Below, one piece after another: positions 15,017 through 15,262 of a stretch of 15,262 bases of DNA. The notes below the pieces were generated by a model that was given only the letters and a program-made list of their open reading frames with translations, had not been told where the DNA came from and searched no databases. Source of the stretch: an uncultured Novosphingobium sp. (lineage in GTDB: Bacteria > Pseudomonadota > Alphaproteobacteria > Sphingomonadales > Sphingomonadaceae). A program made the position numbers and the translations under genes. Every line of letters begins with the position of its first letter. Within the stretch, counting starts at the first letter, position 1. The stretch spans positions 1 through 15,262 of the forward strand of contig CAMPIM010000091.1 in the NCBI GenBank assembly GCA_946886365.1, written 5' to 3'.

Positions 15017-15262
15017 TTGTCCTGGACCGACGAGCGTATCGACCAGCTCAAGGGAATGTGGGAAAAAGGCCTGACCGCCAGCCAGATCGCGGACGAACTG
15101 GGCGGTGTCAGCCGCAATGCCGTGATCGGCAAGGCGCATCGCCTTGGCCTGCAATCGCGCCCTTCGCCCGTAAAGCCGAACGAGGCGCCCAAAAAGGCTG
15201 CCCCCGTCCGCAAGCCCGCGCCCGAAGCCGAAGCGCCCAAACCCGCCGCGCCCGTGCAGCAT
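15017..15262 (+). CDS. gcrA: GcrA cell-cycle regulator, N-terminal part (3' end cut by window)
   Basis: The visible 82 residues begin with the family N-terminus SWTDERIDQLKGMW after the initiator, and continue through a helix-turn-helix (KGLTASQIADELGG, then SRNAVIGKAHRLGL). A Pro/Ala/Lys-rich linker follows (from about residue 48) and runs to the window edge. GcrA binds sigma-70 and stimulates transcription from promoters with methylated GANTC sites in Caulobacter. The start is TTG at 15017 rather than ATG: the sequence matches GcrA from Met-Ser-Trp, and a strong GAGGAG ribosome site precedes it. A start search limited to ATG would miss it. The gene is divergent from the ABC permease. The downstream sigma-binding region is outside the window. 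Confidence 0.95.
   Translation, partial: MSWTDERIDQLKGMWEKGLTASQIADELGGVSRNAVIGKAHRLGLQSRPSPVKPNEAPKKAAPVRKPAPEAEAPKPAAPVQH

Overview
The window is chromosomal DNA of a high-GC alphaproteobacterium, most likely a sphingomonad (Sphingobium/Sphingomonas type). It carries the N-terminus of GcrA, an alphaproteobacterial cell-cycle regulator, a DUF2336 protein, a DivJ/PleC-type kinase fold, and a Wzc/Wza pair of the sphingomonad exopolysaccharide type. No tRNA, rRNA, insertion sequence, phage gene or CRISPR array is visible. Coding density is high and no gap reaches 300 bases.

Region 1 (about 1-4020, minus strand) is a four-gene cluster read HPt-like protein, membrane nucleotidyltransferase/CDP-alcohol-phosphotransferase-like protein, DUF2336 protein, then a PAS histidine-kinase-like protein that runs off the left edge. 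Three of the four look like enzymes or relay proteins that have lost their key residues. The kinase has Arg where the phospho-accepting His should be, the HPt protein has Trp at its His, and the membrane protein has lost most of the CDP-alcohol phosphotransferase motif and the glycine-rich nucleotide loop. Yet the kinase ATP-binding boxes are intact. This reads as a non-canonical signalling cassette rather than decay, and it is the most interesting part of the window.

Region 2 (4100-6772, plus strand) is divergent from that cassette across a 79-bp gap. It encodes an 890-residue protein with two N-terminal membrane helices, a very long coiled coil with a 62-residue internal repeat, and a compact C-terminal domain. 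Size and architecture match the polarity factor TipN of Caulobacter.

Region 3 (6908-13906) is an exopolysaccharide precursor and export locus. On the minus strand, wecB (UDP-GlcNAc 2-epimerase), wecC (UDP-ManNAc dehydrogenase), a Wza/GumB-like outer-membrane export lipoprotein and a Wzc-like fused chain-length regulator/tyrosine kinase run in one direction. ugd (UDP-glucose 6-dehydrogenase) is divergent from wecB across a palindrome-rich intergenic region. Together they supply UDP-ManNAcA and UDP-GlcA and an export conduit, but no glycosyltransferase, flippase or polymerase lies in the window. A 41-codon membrane microprotein overlaps the ugd stop codon.

Region 4 (14053-15262) holds an ABC-2 type permease (minus) and the 5' end of gcrA (plus), which starts at TTG behind a strong ribosome site containing a GANTC methylation motif. 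The kinase-like cassette, TipN-like protein and GcrA give both ends of the window a cell-cycle/polarity flavour, with envelope polysaccharide genes between.
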